DNA of 64,000 nucleotides, from NCBI GenBank assembly GCA_964469155.1, contig CAYXXU010000001.1, positions 1-64,000 of the forward strand. Direction: 5' to 3'. This DNA comes from CAIWKO01 sp964469155. GTDB taxonomy: Bacteria > Bacteroidota > Bacteroidia > Bacteroidales > CAIWKO01. The position numbers and the translations under genes are program-made. Under the pieces are notes generated by a model that made no database searches, was not told the DNA's origin, and was given only the letters and a program-made list of their open reading frames with translations. Positions 43,020 through 51,300 of the stretch are shown piece after piece (the first letter of the stretch is position 1; each line of letters starts with the position of its first letter).

Positions 43020-44585
43020 CTAAAAACTGTACTTCAGTTTCAAATAGATCTCGTCGTTTTTATTCACTTTGCCGAAGCTGGTCGAGGATGCTCCGTCGAG
43101 CAGATGGGCTCCTAAAATAAATTCTGCATTATCGACAGGTTTGTACGACACTTCAGGGGCATAGAACCAGGCATAGTTTTCCTTGAAATGTTTGAAATCG
43201 GCCACCTGCAGGCCTCCACTCAAGAGGCTTAGCTTAAGTTTGTCGTTGGGAGTGGTATATTGGAGTGAGATAAGGAAATAGTCGTTGAGTTCTTTAGGGC
43301 CGCGTTCGTTCACAAATCCATGCAGATACTGGAAATTCAGATAAAAGCCGTGAGAAAAAGTATAATCAAGGCCAAGCACAAATTTCACGTAAGGGGAATT
43401 ATCGAGTACCAGAGAGTCGGTGAGTACAGAATCTTTGGCCACTCCGAAATCAGGCATACTGTAATGCAGATAACGCTTCATATAAGTTTTTTGAGGCAGG
43501 AACAAGGCCCCTTCACCCCACAAACCTACTCCTTTAATGGAGCCGGCAAAATCGAGACCTATCATCTTCATCACCGGGAATTCAACCCTTGTGCGCACAT
43601 CGACGGTGGCTTCTGCCTTTAGGGAAGGCATCATGATAAGGGTATCGAGCACCAGGTTGGTGTTCATCTGAACCGGCAATGGGAGGGCATCGCGCCCGTA
43701 TATATAACTGAGTGAAACATCCCAGTTGCCAAAGGTCTTTTTTACCTTCAAACCAAAGGATGAATAATGTTTGAGGTCGCGTTGCGGCATGGCCAGGGTG
43801 TCGCTGACATTTCCTTTGGTCAGATAAACCGGTATGGTTAGCCCGGGAATGGTGGAGGAATCGTAAATAAGCCCCGGAACTAAGGCGTTGGGCATAAAAG
43901 CGGGTGTCCATTCGCCGTTGGGCAACACAGAAGGTGTAAACCAGGGAATAACTACGCCGGTGAAGGTGAAACTTTTGGTGTAGTAAGTCAGTTTGATGGC
44001 ATTGGAGCCGAGATGACGGCCAAAATCCCAGAGGTCTTCCATGTCGTAGGCATTCAGGTTGTCGGTAGGATTAAATTTGTCGGCCGTGCCCCAGGCAATG
44101 CGTTGGCGGCCTATACGGATATCGAGGTTTTTGGTGAATAATCCGTAAATATCGAAATAGGCTTCGCGCAGGTCGGCATCGAAATTCAACAGTTTCTTCT
44201 TATCCGACAGATCGCTGATGGTACTAAGTTCGGGATATTTGAAAGAACGCAGCCAAACATCTGCAAAAAACCGTGCACGCTCGAAAGGCTTATATTCGAG
44301 CTTAAGATCGAGGCGGTATTCCTGGAAGTTAAGTTTCGCACCTTCGAATTTTAATCGGTCGTCGGTTTGAATATATCCGTTGAGGGTGAGTTTAGGCGGT
44401 TCGGTTTCAACGGGAGTATCTGTTGTTTCGCCCTGAACTGCATAAGCAGTATCGACAGGGATGGTATCAGTTACTATCATTACATAAGGGTCGGGCTGAA
44501 CAATAATACCGGTATCATTTTGAGCAATTAGCTTACTGCCTGCCAATGCGAGCAGGAAAATAGCAGCAATGAATTTTGTTTTCAT
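43020..44585 (-). CDS. outer-membrane beta-barrel protein (DUF1302-like)
   Basis: A 521-residue exported protein with a signal peptide (MKTKFIAAIFLLALAGSKLIA). From about 70 onward it is a series of amphipathic beta strands, with IRIGRQRIAWGTADKFNPTD (conserved in DUF1302/alginate-export-like barrels), then YLHGFVNERGPKEL and a final strand YLKLKYSF. It probably forms an outer-membrane channel. It is the last gene of the tetR-MMPL-LolA-like operon and is likely the outer-membrane partner of that exporter. Confidence 0.75.
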   Translation of the reverse strand: MKTKFIAAIFLLALAGSKLIAQNDTGIIVQPDPYVMIVTDTIPVDTAYAVQGETTDTPVETEPPKLTLNGYIQTDDRLKFEGAKLNFQEYRLDLKLEYKPFERARFFADVWLRSFKYPELSTISDLSDKKKLLNFDADLREAYFDIYGLFTKNLDIRIGRQRIAWGTADKFNPTDNLNAYDMEDLWDFGRHLGSNAIKLTYYTKSFTFTGVVIPWFTPSVLPNGEWTPAFMPNALVPGLIYDSSTIPGLTIPVYLTKGNVSDTLAMPQRDLKHYSSFGLKVKKTFGNWDVSLSYIYGRDALPLPVQMNTNLVLDTLIMMPSLKAEATVDVRTRVEFPVMKMIGLDFAGSIKGVGLWGEGALFLPQKTYMKRYLHYSMPDFGVAKDSVLTDSLVLDNSPYVKFVLGLDYTFSHGFYLNFQYLHGFVNERGPKELNDYFLISLQYTTPNDKLKLSLLSGGLQVADFKHFKENYAWFYAPEVSYKPVDNAEFILGAHLLDGASSTSFGKVNKNDEIYLKLKYSF

Positions 44586-44630
44586 GGAGTCATTTTTAGG
44601 GCATACATTATATGACTGTGGGTACCTATA

Positions 44631-45374
44631 TTATTTAATCAATTCGCGTTCGGAAAATTTATCATCGCTGAAACCATTGTCGAATTTTACCGAAGTAATG
44701 GTCATTTTGGTTTTGGTACCATTTTTTTTATCTTCCATTATCAACTCTTTGGCAATGGTATAGCTACCCACTTTGGTAATATTATTATCGGTGAGTACCT
44801 TATAAAGCTTTCCTGATTTATCATAATGTTCGATTTTGGTGGGATAATTATCGGACGATCGCACATACATAATCAGTTTGGAATAATCGGTCACCACACC
44901 TGCTTTGGGAGTGAGTTCCAAAACATAAGTTCCCCCTGCAGAACTGATGAGTTTGGGTATCCATTTTACGGAATATTTTTTGGCTTCCATATCCTCGTAT
45001 GAAAAGTCGGTACCAGCAAACTTGCTGTTTTTGACTGAGGAAGCTATTTTACGTGTTTTCGCGAAAGCGGGAAGATACAAGGTCAGATTGTCGTTGGGCA
45101 GAGAAAGAAATCCTATGCCTTTTTGATCGGCCGGTGCAAGAAACTTAACAAGGCGCTTGTCACTGCCTTTTTGTAGCATTGACATGGTGCGGTTGCTTTG
45201 TTTACCGGCTTTATCGAAAATAGTAATGGTGGTTGCCAGATCCTGATCTTTGGGGGCATTCAGGATATTATCCACTTTGATTAAAATGCTCTGAGCATCC
45301 TGAGCGTTAACGATGGCAGGAGCCGATAACACAATAGTTATCAGCAGCCCAAAAGGAAGAATGAATTTTTTCAT
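44631..45374 (-). CDS. LolA-like outer membrane lipoprotein-sorting protein
   Basis: A 247-residue periplasmic protein with a signal peptide (MKKFILPFGLLITIVLSAPA). DLATTITIFDKAGKQSNRTM, FLAPADQKGIGFLSLPNDNL and FAGTDFSYEDMEAKKY match the LolA-like family (PF17131) that accompanies RND/MMPL transporters. It may carry a lipid between the membranes. It lies between the transporter and the barrel gene, on the same strand. Confidence 0.82.
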   Translation of the reverse strand: MKKFILPFGLLITIVLSAPAIVNAQDAQSILIKVDNILNAPKDQDLATTITIFDKAGKQSNRTMSMLQKGSDKRLVKFLAPADQKGIGFLSLPNDNLTLYLPAFAKTRKIASSVKNSKFAGTDFSYEDMEAKKYSVKWIPKLISSAGGTYVLELTPKAGVVTDYSKLIMYVRSSDNYPTKIEHYDKSGKLYKVLTDNNITKVGSYTIAKELIMEDKKNGTKTKMTITSVKFDNGFSDDKFSERELIK

Positions 45375-45406
45375 GATTTTTAGGATTTGTAGTGTGATTG
45401 ATTTTT

Positions 45407-47665
45407 TTATTTTTTGGTTTCTTTTACAAGTTTCAATTTAAACAAACTGATCACAGAAGGCAATATGGTGATGGCTCCTGCTCCACTGAACAACATGGTA
45501 ATGGCGATAAGAATACCAAAATTGACCAGTGGAATCAGGTTGGCGAAGATCAGAATCAGGAATCCCAGTATGATGGTTACTACATTGATGGTGATGGCTT
45601 TTCCTGACACTTGAATGGTTTTGGTGATGGCTCCATCAATGTCTTCGCCCAAAGTGATCAGTCGTTTATATTCGGTGATAAAATGTATTGCATAGTCAAT
45701 ACCGGCTCCTACGGTGATGCTTGCGATCAAAATGGTTGCAATATCGAGCGGAATTCCGATAAAGCCCATCATTCCGAATATTATCACAATAGTAAAGGAC
45801 AAGGGAATCATTCCCACCAAAGCGCCTTTTACCGACCGAAGCATGAGCAGCATACAACCAAAGATCAATACCAGAGACAGGATCATACTTTGTAACAGAT
45901 TCTTCATCAGGCTGTCATCGAAATTGGAATAAATGGCGGGCATTCCGGTTTGCTCGAATGTGCAGTCGGGAGTATTTAAGGCATCAAGAAATTTGTTTAA
46001 AGAGGCATGTAACTCTTTATAGCGTTTGGTTTCGACGTTTTTCATATAAGCCTGCACCACAGCTTCTGATTTATCAGAATTCACCAGTTGTTTCATGATC
46101 TCTTCGCCTTCCATCAAAAACCAAAGGTTAGAGACCTTTTCGCGCGAATCGGGGATTTGTTTGCCTTCGCCCATACAGTCGTTCATTTCTTCAATAAAAT
46201 CAGCTACCGATGAAGCATTCTTGACATCGGGCTGACTTTCGAGAAACTTTTGAATCTGTTTCATTTTGCTTAGGGTAGCAGGGTCTTGTATATTGCCCCT
46301 TACCCTTATCATAATAGGTAATGACCCGCCGAATTCCTTGTTCATGATGGAAGCCGAAACCCGGATATCGGTTTCGGGCCGGAAATAATTCAGAATGTCG
46401 ATCTTGTTTTTTATATTCGGAATGCCAAAAATCATAACTACAACCAAAACCAATGAACCTATTAAAACTGTTTTTTTATGATGCAGTATGGCAAATTGGA
46501 GTTTTGATAAAAAACGTTCCAGCAACCCTGATTTCGGCTCTTTCCGATGGGTACTTTTTCTCTTTTCAGGAGGTAAATAGGATACTATGGCTGGAATAAA
46601 GGTAAGGGAAATAATTAAAATAAACAAAATACCCAGGGCTGAAAAAATCCCGAACTCGCTTATGATATTCAAATAAGCTCCGAAAACAAAAGAAAGGAAA
46701 CCCATAACCGTAGTGATACCGGCTAAAAGCACCGGAATACCTACCTCTTTGAGCGCCTCAGCCGATTGTTTTAGTTTGTTTTCTTTTGAATTTACCCGTA
46801 GTTTGAAACGATTGTATACATGAATGCCATAAGCGCTGCCCACTGCAAAAAGCACCACTGGAATGGCGTCGGATATAGGCGAAAGCTCGACATCAAAAAT
46901 ACTCATGAGACCCATACTCCAGATAATACCCATACCAACAGAAATGATCGGCAATACCACCCCTCGCCACGAACGGAAACTTAAAAAAAGTGTTACTGCA
47001 ATTAATAATATTATTAATGGTGTGAGGAGTAACAGGTCTTTCTTAATATAATCCATGATGCTTAAAAGCTGAAAAGGCATTCCTTCGAAATAGAACTTTT
47101 CGGGTAAATGTTTGGCAGATACCACTTCCTTGATTTTTATAGCAGCGGCATTTTTATCAGTATCCTGATTCAGACGACAAATGATAATTGTATATTTTGA
47201 ATTCTCTGAAATAAGGTTGCCTTTGTAAAGCGTTTTGGACAGGGCATATTCTTTTAAATTCCTGAGCTGCTCGGGCGTTTGAGGCAGGTTACTTTCGTCA
47301 ATAAGCTTCCCAATTTCAAGGCCTCCTTCTGTTTTTTTAATATCCACCACATTGGTGATGCTGGTAACGTAATCGACTCCATCTGACTGTTTCAGCGCAT
47401 TGGTGAGGTCGTTTATGTGCTCAATGGTTTCTTTGGAAAACACATCCTTCTGAGCCTCCACAATTATAATGGCCATAGAACTGGATGAGTAGTTGTGACC
47501 GATATAATTAAAACGGGCCACAACAGAATCACTTTTGGGGAGGTAGGTGGTGATATCCGCATTGATTTTAATATCCTTAAGAAAATAACCCAAAACGATT
47601 GTAATAATCACAAATAGGGCAATAATTAAAGCTCTGAATCGTATAACAAAAGTTGCAATCTTCAT
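45407..47665 (-). CDS. MMPL/RND-family transporter
   Basis: A 752-residue integral membrane protein with about 12 helices in the RND arrangement: one helix, a periplasmic loop (about 35-200), five helices, and the pattern repeated. GMGIIWSMGLMSIFDVELSP and VGAGIDYAIHFITEYKRL are typical MMPL/HpnN-type segments with intramembrane acidic residues. Such proteins move lipids or hydrophobic compounds. It is downstream of a TetR regulator and upstream of the LolA-like and barrel genes. Confidence 0.88.
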   Translation of the reverse strand: MKIATFVIRFRALIIALFVIITIVLGYFLKDIKINADITTYLPKSDSVVARFNYIGHNYSSSSMAIIIVEAQKDVFSKETIEHINDLTNALKQSDGVDYVTSITNVVDIKKTEGGLEIGKLIDESNLPQTPEQLRNLKEYALSKTLYKGNLISENSKYTIIICRLNQDTDKNAAAIKIKEVVSAKHLPEKFYFEGMPFQLLSIMDYIKKDLLLLTPLIILLIAVTLFLSFRSWRGVVLPIISVGMGIIWSMGLMSIFDVELSPISDAIPVVLFAVGSAYGIHVYNRFKLRVNSKENKLKQSAEALKEVGIPVLLAGITTVMGFLSFVFGAYLNIISEFGIFSALGILFILIISLTFIPAIVSYLPPEKRKSTHRKEPKSGLLERFLSKLQFAILHHKKTVLIGSLVLVVVMIFGIPNIKNKIDILNYFRPETDIRVSASIMNKEFGGSLPIMIRVRGNIQDPATLSKMKQIQKFLESQPDVKNASSVADFIEEMNDCMGEGKQIPDSREKVSNLWFLMEGEEIMKQLVNSDKSEAVVQAYMKNVETKRYKELHASLNKFLDALNTPDCTFEQTGMPAIYSNFDDSLMKNLLQSMILSLVLIFGCMLLMLRSVKGALVGMIPLSFTIVIIFGMMGFIGIPLDIATILIASITVGAGIDYAIHFITEYKRLITLGEDIDGAITKTIQVSGKAITINVVTIILGFLILIFANLIPLVNFGILIAITMLFSGAGAITILPSVISLFKLKLVKETKK

Positions 47666-47689
47666 TTTATATTTTTTTAAATTTTGAAA

Positions 47690-48280
47690 CTATCTCTTCA
47701 ATAATCCATAAAATAATACTTCGAGCAGTTGATCGATGTCAACCTCGAGCTTACTGATATCCTTTTCCTTTGAAAATGGATATTCAAAACCTTTCATGGC
47801 AAGTATAATCGCATAAGCAGTCAGTTGTATGTCTTTGGCAACAAAATACCCCTGCTGGATGCCTTCTTCCATAATTCCCGAGATCATAGTTAGTTCCTGT
47901 TCATCATATTGCTGCCTTATCTTTTCTATTATCGTCAGGTTCTCCACGTATTCTTTCTGAATGGCGCTGTAAAAATTAACCAACTGAAAATACAATTCCA
48001 TGCGCTTCAGAATATATTTCCTAAGTTTCTTTTGTGGGTTTCGTTCACTTTCCAGTGCCTCAAACAACTCATTCTTTATCAGATCAATTTCAAAAGCTAA
48101 TACAGCCTCAAAAATCTCCTCTTTATTTTTAAAATAATAATAAAGAGAGGTTTTCCCCTTTCCAATATAACGGCCGATGTCGTCCATGGTAGTTTTCTTG
48201 TAACCATATTTGCAAAAAATATCCCGAGCTGCAGCGATGATTATTTCTCTATTTCCACCTTCAGAATTGCTTTGTTTCAT
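47690..48280 (-). CDS. TetR/AcrR-family regulator
   Basis: A 196-residue repressor-type protein. The N-terminal helix-turn-helix is clear: IIIAARDIFCKYGYKKTTMD followed by DIGRYIGKGKTSLYYYFKNK. The C-terminal ligand domain is helical. It starts the operon with the MMPL transporter 24 bases downstream. A near-perfect palindrome covers its own promoter, so autorepression of the whole operon is likely. Confidence 0.9.
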   Translation of the reverse strand: MKQSNSEGGNREIIIAAARDIFCKYGYKKTTMDDIGRYIGKGKTSLYYYFKNKEEIFEAVLAFEIDLIKNELFEALESERNPQKKLRKYILKRMELYFQLVNFYSAIQKEYVENLTIIEKIRQQYDEQELTMISGIMEEGIQQGYFVAKDIQLTAYAIILAMKGFEYPFSKEKDISKLEVDIDQLLEVLFYGLLKR

Positions 48281-48297
48281 AAAAATATTTTTGAATA

Positions 48298-48328
48298 TTT
48301 GAACATTTGAATCAAAGGTTCAAAATTA
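48298..48328 (-). promoter_or_regulatory. TetR operator overlapping the -7 element
   Basis: The 27-base palindrome at 48298-48324 has half-sites TTTGAACATTTGA and TCAAAGGTTCAAA around a central A, matching at 12 of 13 positions. The minus-strand -7 element TAATTTTG is at 48321-48328. Binding here would block transcription of the operon. Confidence 0.75.
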
Positions 48329-48495
48329 CAAATTATTTTTATTGCGGAAGTTTTTTTTAAAAAAATTATCAACCCCTCAAAAAATAAAGCGTATAACAAT
48401 ACGGCATCAAATTTAACTACAGGTAAAAAGTAGTTTTTTGTTAAAATTGTTTACAAACCTGTTCAAATACTGTTGGTATCTTAACACACAAAAAC

Positions 48496-48527
48496 TTGAC
48501 TTACCTACCAAATATTTTGTAATTTTG
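48496..48527 (+). promoter_or_regulatory. promoter of a candidate RNA gene
   Basis: TTG at 48496-48498, a 21-base spacer, then TAATTTTG at 48520-48527. No coding frame follows. Confidence 0.6.
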
Positions 48528-48532
48528 TTTCA

Positions 48533-48935
48533 CCAGATGAGAGATAAAAGGCTGGCTGATTAAGTAGGTGTAGAAAAGGGAATTAAGTACCAGGAGCTGC
48601 ATCCACGAATAGAAAAAAACGAAAGTTGTTCTTTATTTGATGAGTTTAAAAGGCTAAAGAAGCGAAACAAGGCTACCTCAAAAACAGCACTGAAATAGTT
48701 TCAACGGAGCATGATCTATAATGTGAATGATCCGGAGGCTTGATTAGCCGGAGAACAAGGGTACCACCTGCAAGGGTGAGGGAAATGTTCTCAGGTTTAT
48801 ATCTAAAAGTTGAAAGACTAAAGAGGATAAACCGGTCAGAATAACAGTAGTCTGGCGATGTGTAACAGCTACGGCGATTACAGATTGAAACGGGAAATGA
48901 TTTGCAAGAATTGTTTCCCGTTTTGTATTTTATAC
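48533..48935 (+). ncRNA. candidate structured RNA of about 400 bases, family unknown
   Basis: There is a promoter just upstream, no open frame, and a hairpin with a T-rich tail at the end. Internal pairing is visible: GAGAACA (48751-48757) with TGTTCTC (48786-48792), which can extend as CC/GG, and an enclosed CACC/GGTG. GGCT-TGATT-AGCC lies at 48737-48749. The base composition is more balanced than the AT-rich flanks. It does not resemble tmRNA, RNase P RNA, SRP RNA or group II introns by eye. It is convergent with pyrD. Confidence 0.5.
48888..48930 (+). terminator. terminator of the candidate RNA, also facing pyrD
   Basis: AAACGGGAAA (48888-48897) pairs with TTTCCCGTTT (48914-48923), followed by TGTATTTT. 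The hairpin is symmetrical, so it could also end pyrD transcripts. Confidence 0.65.
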
Positions 48936-49850
48936 CCCCTGATATATCATTCCGCCAATTAAATCCATTATGGCAGAAACCCTATGACGGGTGCAATAAT
49001 CATCAATTCCGTCCACTATTTTTTCGCTTATGGCTGGGTATATATAATTCGCTGTGCCTACCTGTATGGCTGTGGCGCCGGCCAGAATAAATTCAATGGC
49101 ATCGCGGGCATTCATGATACCACCCAGACCTATCACGGGAATTTTTACTGCTTTGCTCACCTGCCAAACCATGCGCAATGCAATGGGTTTAATGCAGGGG
49201 CCAGACAATCCACCGGTAATAGTAGAAAGAACCGGTCGTCTTGTCTCGGCATCAATGGCCATACCCAATAAGGTATTGATGAGCGAAACCGAATCGGCTC
49301 CGCTATCCTCGACGGATTTGGCTATATCAGCGATATTAGTGACATTGGGGGATAATTTAACGATCAATGTTTTTTTGTAGGCTTTTCTGACTTCTTTTGT
49401 CACTTCCGTGGCAGATGCACAACTAGTTCCGAAAGCCATACCCCCTGATTTTACGTTGGGACAGGAAATGTTCAGTTCGATGGCAGGTATGTGTTCCAAC
49501 TCGTTCAGCTTTTCCACCACCTGCACATAGTCTTCGATCTTTGAACCGGAAACATTAACTATTATATTGGTATCATAATGTTTTATTCTGGGATAAATGT
49601 CGCTGATAAATACATCGACACCTTTGTTTTGCAAGCCCACAGCATTCAACATTCCGGAAGCAGTTTCGGCCATTCGTGGATAGGCATTTCCTTCGCGATG
49701 TTCGAGGGTAGTGCCTTTCACAACGATTCCGCCCAATCGATTGATATCCATGAAATCTTCGAATTCGGGGCCATAGCCAAAGGTTCCTGATGCTGTAAGC
49801 ACAGGATTTTTCAGGGCAAGTTTGCCAATATTTACGTTTAGATCTGCCAT
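48930..49850 (-). CDS. pyrD: dihydroorotate dehydrogenase B, catalytic subunit
   Basis: A 306-residue FMN enzyme from the ATG at 49850; the frame upstream of it belongs to pyrK. KNPVLTASGTFGYGPEFEDF opens the barrel. ELNISCPNVKSGGMAFGTSC contains the catalytic cysteine region of class 1B. IGLGGIMNARDAIEFILAGA and QVGTANY bind FMN phosphate. It oxidises dihydroorotate in pyrimidine synthesis and passes electrons to PyrK. It overlaps pyrK by 13 bases. Confidence 0.93.
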   Translation of the reverse strand: MADLNVNIGKLALKNPVLTASGTFGYGPEFEDFMDINRLGGIVVKGTTLEHREGNAYPRMAETASGMLNAVGLQNKGVDVFISDIYPRIKHYDTNIIVNVSGSKIEDYVQVVEKLNELEHIPAIELNISCPNVKSGGMAFGTSCASATEVTKEVRKAYKKTLIVKLSPNVTNIADIAKSVEDSGADSVSLINTLLGMAIDAETRRPVLSTITGGLSGPCIKPIALRMVWQVSKAVKIPVIGLGGIMNARDAIEFILAGATAIQVGTANYIYPAISEKIVDGIDDYCTRHRVSAIMDLIGGMIYQGV

Positions 49851-50611
49851 TTGAGTTGTTTTATGTTGAACACAGGACCTTCGGTACAAACGCATTTGTT
49901 TCCCTGAGTGGTTTCGGTCACACAGCACAAACAGGCGCCAATGCCGCAAGCCATGGTATTCTCGAGGGAAACTTCACAGTCGATGTTATTTTCTTTTGCT
50001 ATGGCGGCAAACACTTTCATCATAGGCAAAGGGCCGCAGATATAAAGCCTGTCGAAAGAAGCAACCTCATTAAGAACGGAGTTTTTGGTAATAAATCCTT
50101 TTTCGCCCAGGGAGCCATCGTCTGTGGATAGGCAAACCTTGCCATATTTCCGGAACTCATCCGCTTCGAGAATATCCGAAGCCGAGCGACCACCAATCAA
50201 AACGGTCACCTGAATATTCTGCTTGTGCAGATGCCGGGCTAAAAACAACATAGGGGCTATGCCGCAACCTCCGCCGGCCAACAAAACATTTTTCACACCC
50301 GAAACATTGAAGGTGTTTCCCAAAGGATAAACCAGATTGACCTTCTCCCCTGGTTTCAAATGCGACAAGGTCTGGGTTCCTTCGCCCACTATGCGTATCA
50401 ACAGATATAAAATGTTCTTTTCGTAATCCACATCATGAATGGAAATGGGACGACGCAAAAACACCTCTGGGTTATTATCCACTTTGATCTCGGCAAACTG
50501 CCCGGGAAACATTTCCGGAAGCGGGTCATCTTTAGTGACACCCATTACAAAATAATCCTCACCAATAAACCTCTGAGAGCAAATGGTAAGGTCGTGAACA
50601 AATTTTTTCAT
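49838..50611 (-). CDS. pyrK: dihydroorotate dehydrogenase electron transfer subunit
   Basis: A 257-residue FAD and 2Fe-2S protein. FLRRPISIHDVD is the FAD-binding motif, LLAGGCGIAPMLFLARHL the NAD-binding part, and MACGIGACLCCVTET with a later VCTEGP holds the four cluster cysteines. It passes electrons from PyrD to NAD+. The start codon is 50 bases after the stop of the DUF5606 gene, separated by a terminator. Confidence 0.93.
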   Translation of the reverse strand: MKKFVHDLTICSQRFIGEDYFVMGVTKDDPLPEMFPGQFAEIKVDNNPEVFLRRPISIHDVDYEKNILYLLIRIVGEGTQTLSHLKPGEKVNLVYPLGNTFNVSGVKNVLLAGGGCGIAPMLFLARHLHKQNIQVTVLIGGRSASDILEADEFRKYGKVCLSTDDGSLGEKGFITKNSVLNEVASFDRLYICGPLPMMKVFAAIAKENNIDCEVSLENTMACGIGACLCCVTETTQGNKCVCTEGPVFNIKQLKWQI

Positions 50612-50629
50612 GTTGAGGATATTAAAAAA

Positions 50630-50649
50630 AAAGTCCCGTGAAGGACTTT
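50630..50649 (-). terminator. terminator after the DUF5606 gene
   Basis: AAAGTCC (50630-50636) pairs with GGACTTT (50643-50649). The A-run at 50624-50632 gives a T-tract on the minus strand. It separates DUF5606 transcripts from pyrK. Confidence 0.7.
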
Positions 50650-50661
50650 AATTTTTTATGG

Positions 50662-51177
50662 TCATTTCTTTTCTTTGGTCGATTTGTCGCCCGCAGGTTT
50701 CTTCACAGCGGCCTTCTTTTCAGTTTTCTTTGGCTTTTCGGGGCTTTCTTCTTCTTTCTTCACTTCTTCCTCAGCGACCTCTTCCGGCTCATCGCTCAGA
50801 TCGAGCATGTTATTTGCCACCAAAAGGTTGTACCAGTTGAACACCTTGCGGATATCTGAAACATATACCCGGTCTTTATCAAATTCGGGGAGAATCTGTT
50901 CAAAATATTCTTTTAATTTTTTATCCTCAGATCTATGATCAATGGATTTGCCACCGTTTTCCTTAGCGTATATCTTTTTGAGAACCTCTTTCAGTGAAAT
51001 ATCTTCCCCTGTGGTGAACATATTAATATCTGCCAATGTACTCATCTTATCGGAAGCATACACAGGAATTCTTTTTTTATCAATAAGTGATTCAAGGATA
51101 TTTCCATTCTTGGTAGTGCCAATCTTTATATATAAACCCGGCTTGCCTGATACTGAGAGAATTTCTTTAAGATTCAT
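50662..51177 (-). CDS. DUF5606-type protein with lysine-rich tail
   Basis: A 171-residue protein conserved in Bacteroidota. MNLKEILSVSGKPGLYIKIG at the start and SLKEVLKKIYAKENGG, then VYVSDIRKVFNWYNLLV, identify the family. Residues 130-171 are a low-complexity acidic then lysine/proline tail, with EEVKKEEESPEKPKKTEKKA. It may bind nucleic acid through the tail; no function is established. A -7 element lies 15 bases upstream and a terminator 12 bases downstream, so it is monocistronic. Confidence 0.8.
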   Translation of the reverse strand: MNLKEILSVSGKPGLYIKIGTTKNGNILESLIDKKRIPVYASDKMSTLADINMFTTGEDISLKEVLKKIYAKENGGKSIDHRSEDKKLKEYFEQILPEFDKDRVYVSDIRKVFNWYNLLVANNMLDLSDEPEEVAEEEVKKEEESPEKPKKTEKKAAVKKPAGDKSTKEKK

Positions 51178-51191
51178 TTCTATATTTTTGG

Positions 51192-51199
51192 CAAAATTA
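51192..51199 (-). promoter_or_regulatory. -7 element of the DUF5606 gene
   Basis: On the minus strand this reads TAATTTTG (TAnnTTTG), 14 bases upstream of the ATG at 51177. Confidence 0.45.
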
Positions 51200-51274
51200 G
51201 AAATTATTATTCATAAATAACGAAAAAAAGATAGATTATGAAGTTTGTATATAAGCTCCCCATCGAAATATTCT

Positions 51275-51282
51275 TAAATTTG
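51275..51282 (+). promoter_or_regulatory. -7 element of the amgK-like gene
   Basis: TAAATTTG, 18 bases before the ATG at 51301. It makes the earlier ATG at 51238 unlikely as the start. Confidence 0.5.
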
Positions 51283-51300
51283 TATCCAAGTATAATATTT

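Noticed and set aside
48533..48935. tmRNA, RNase P RNA or group II intron
   Set aside because: No tRNA-like ends, no GAGGAAAGTCC core and no domain V-like hairpin were seen.
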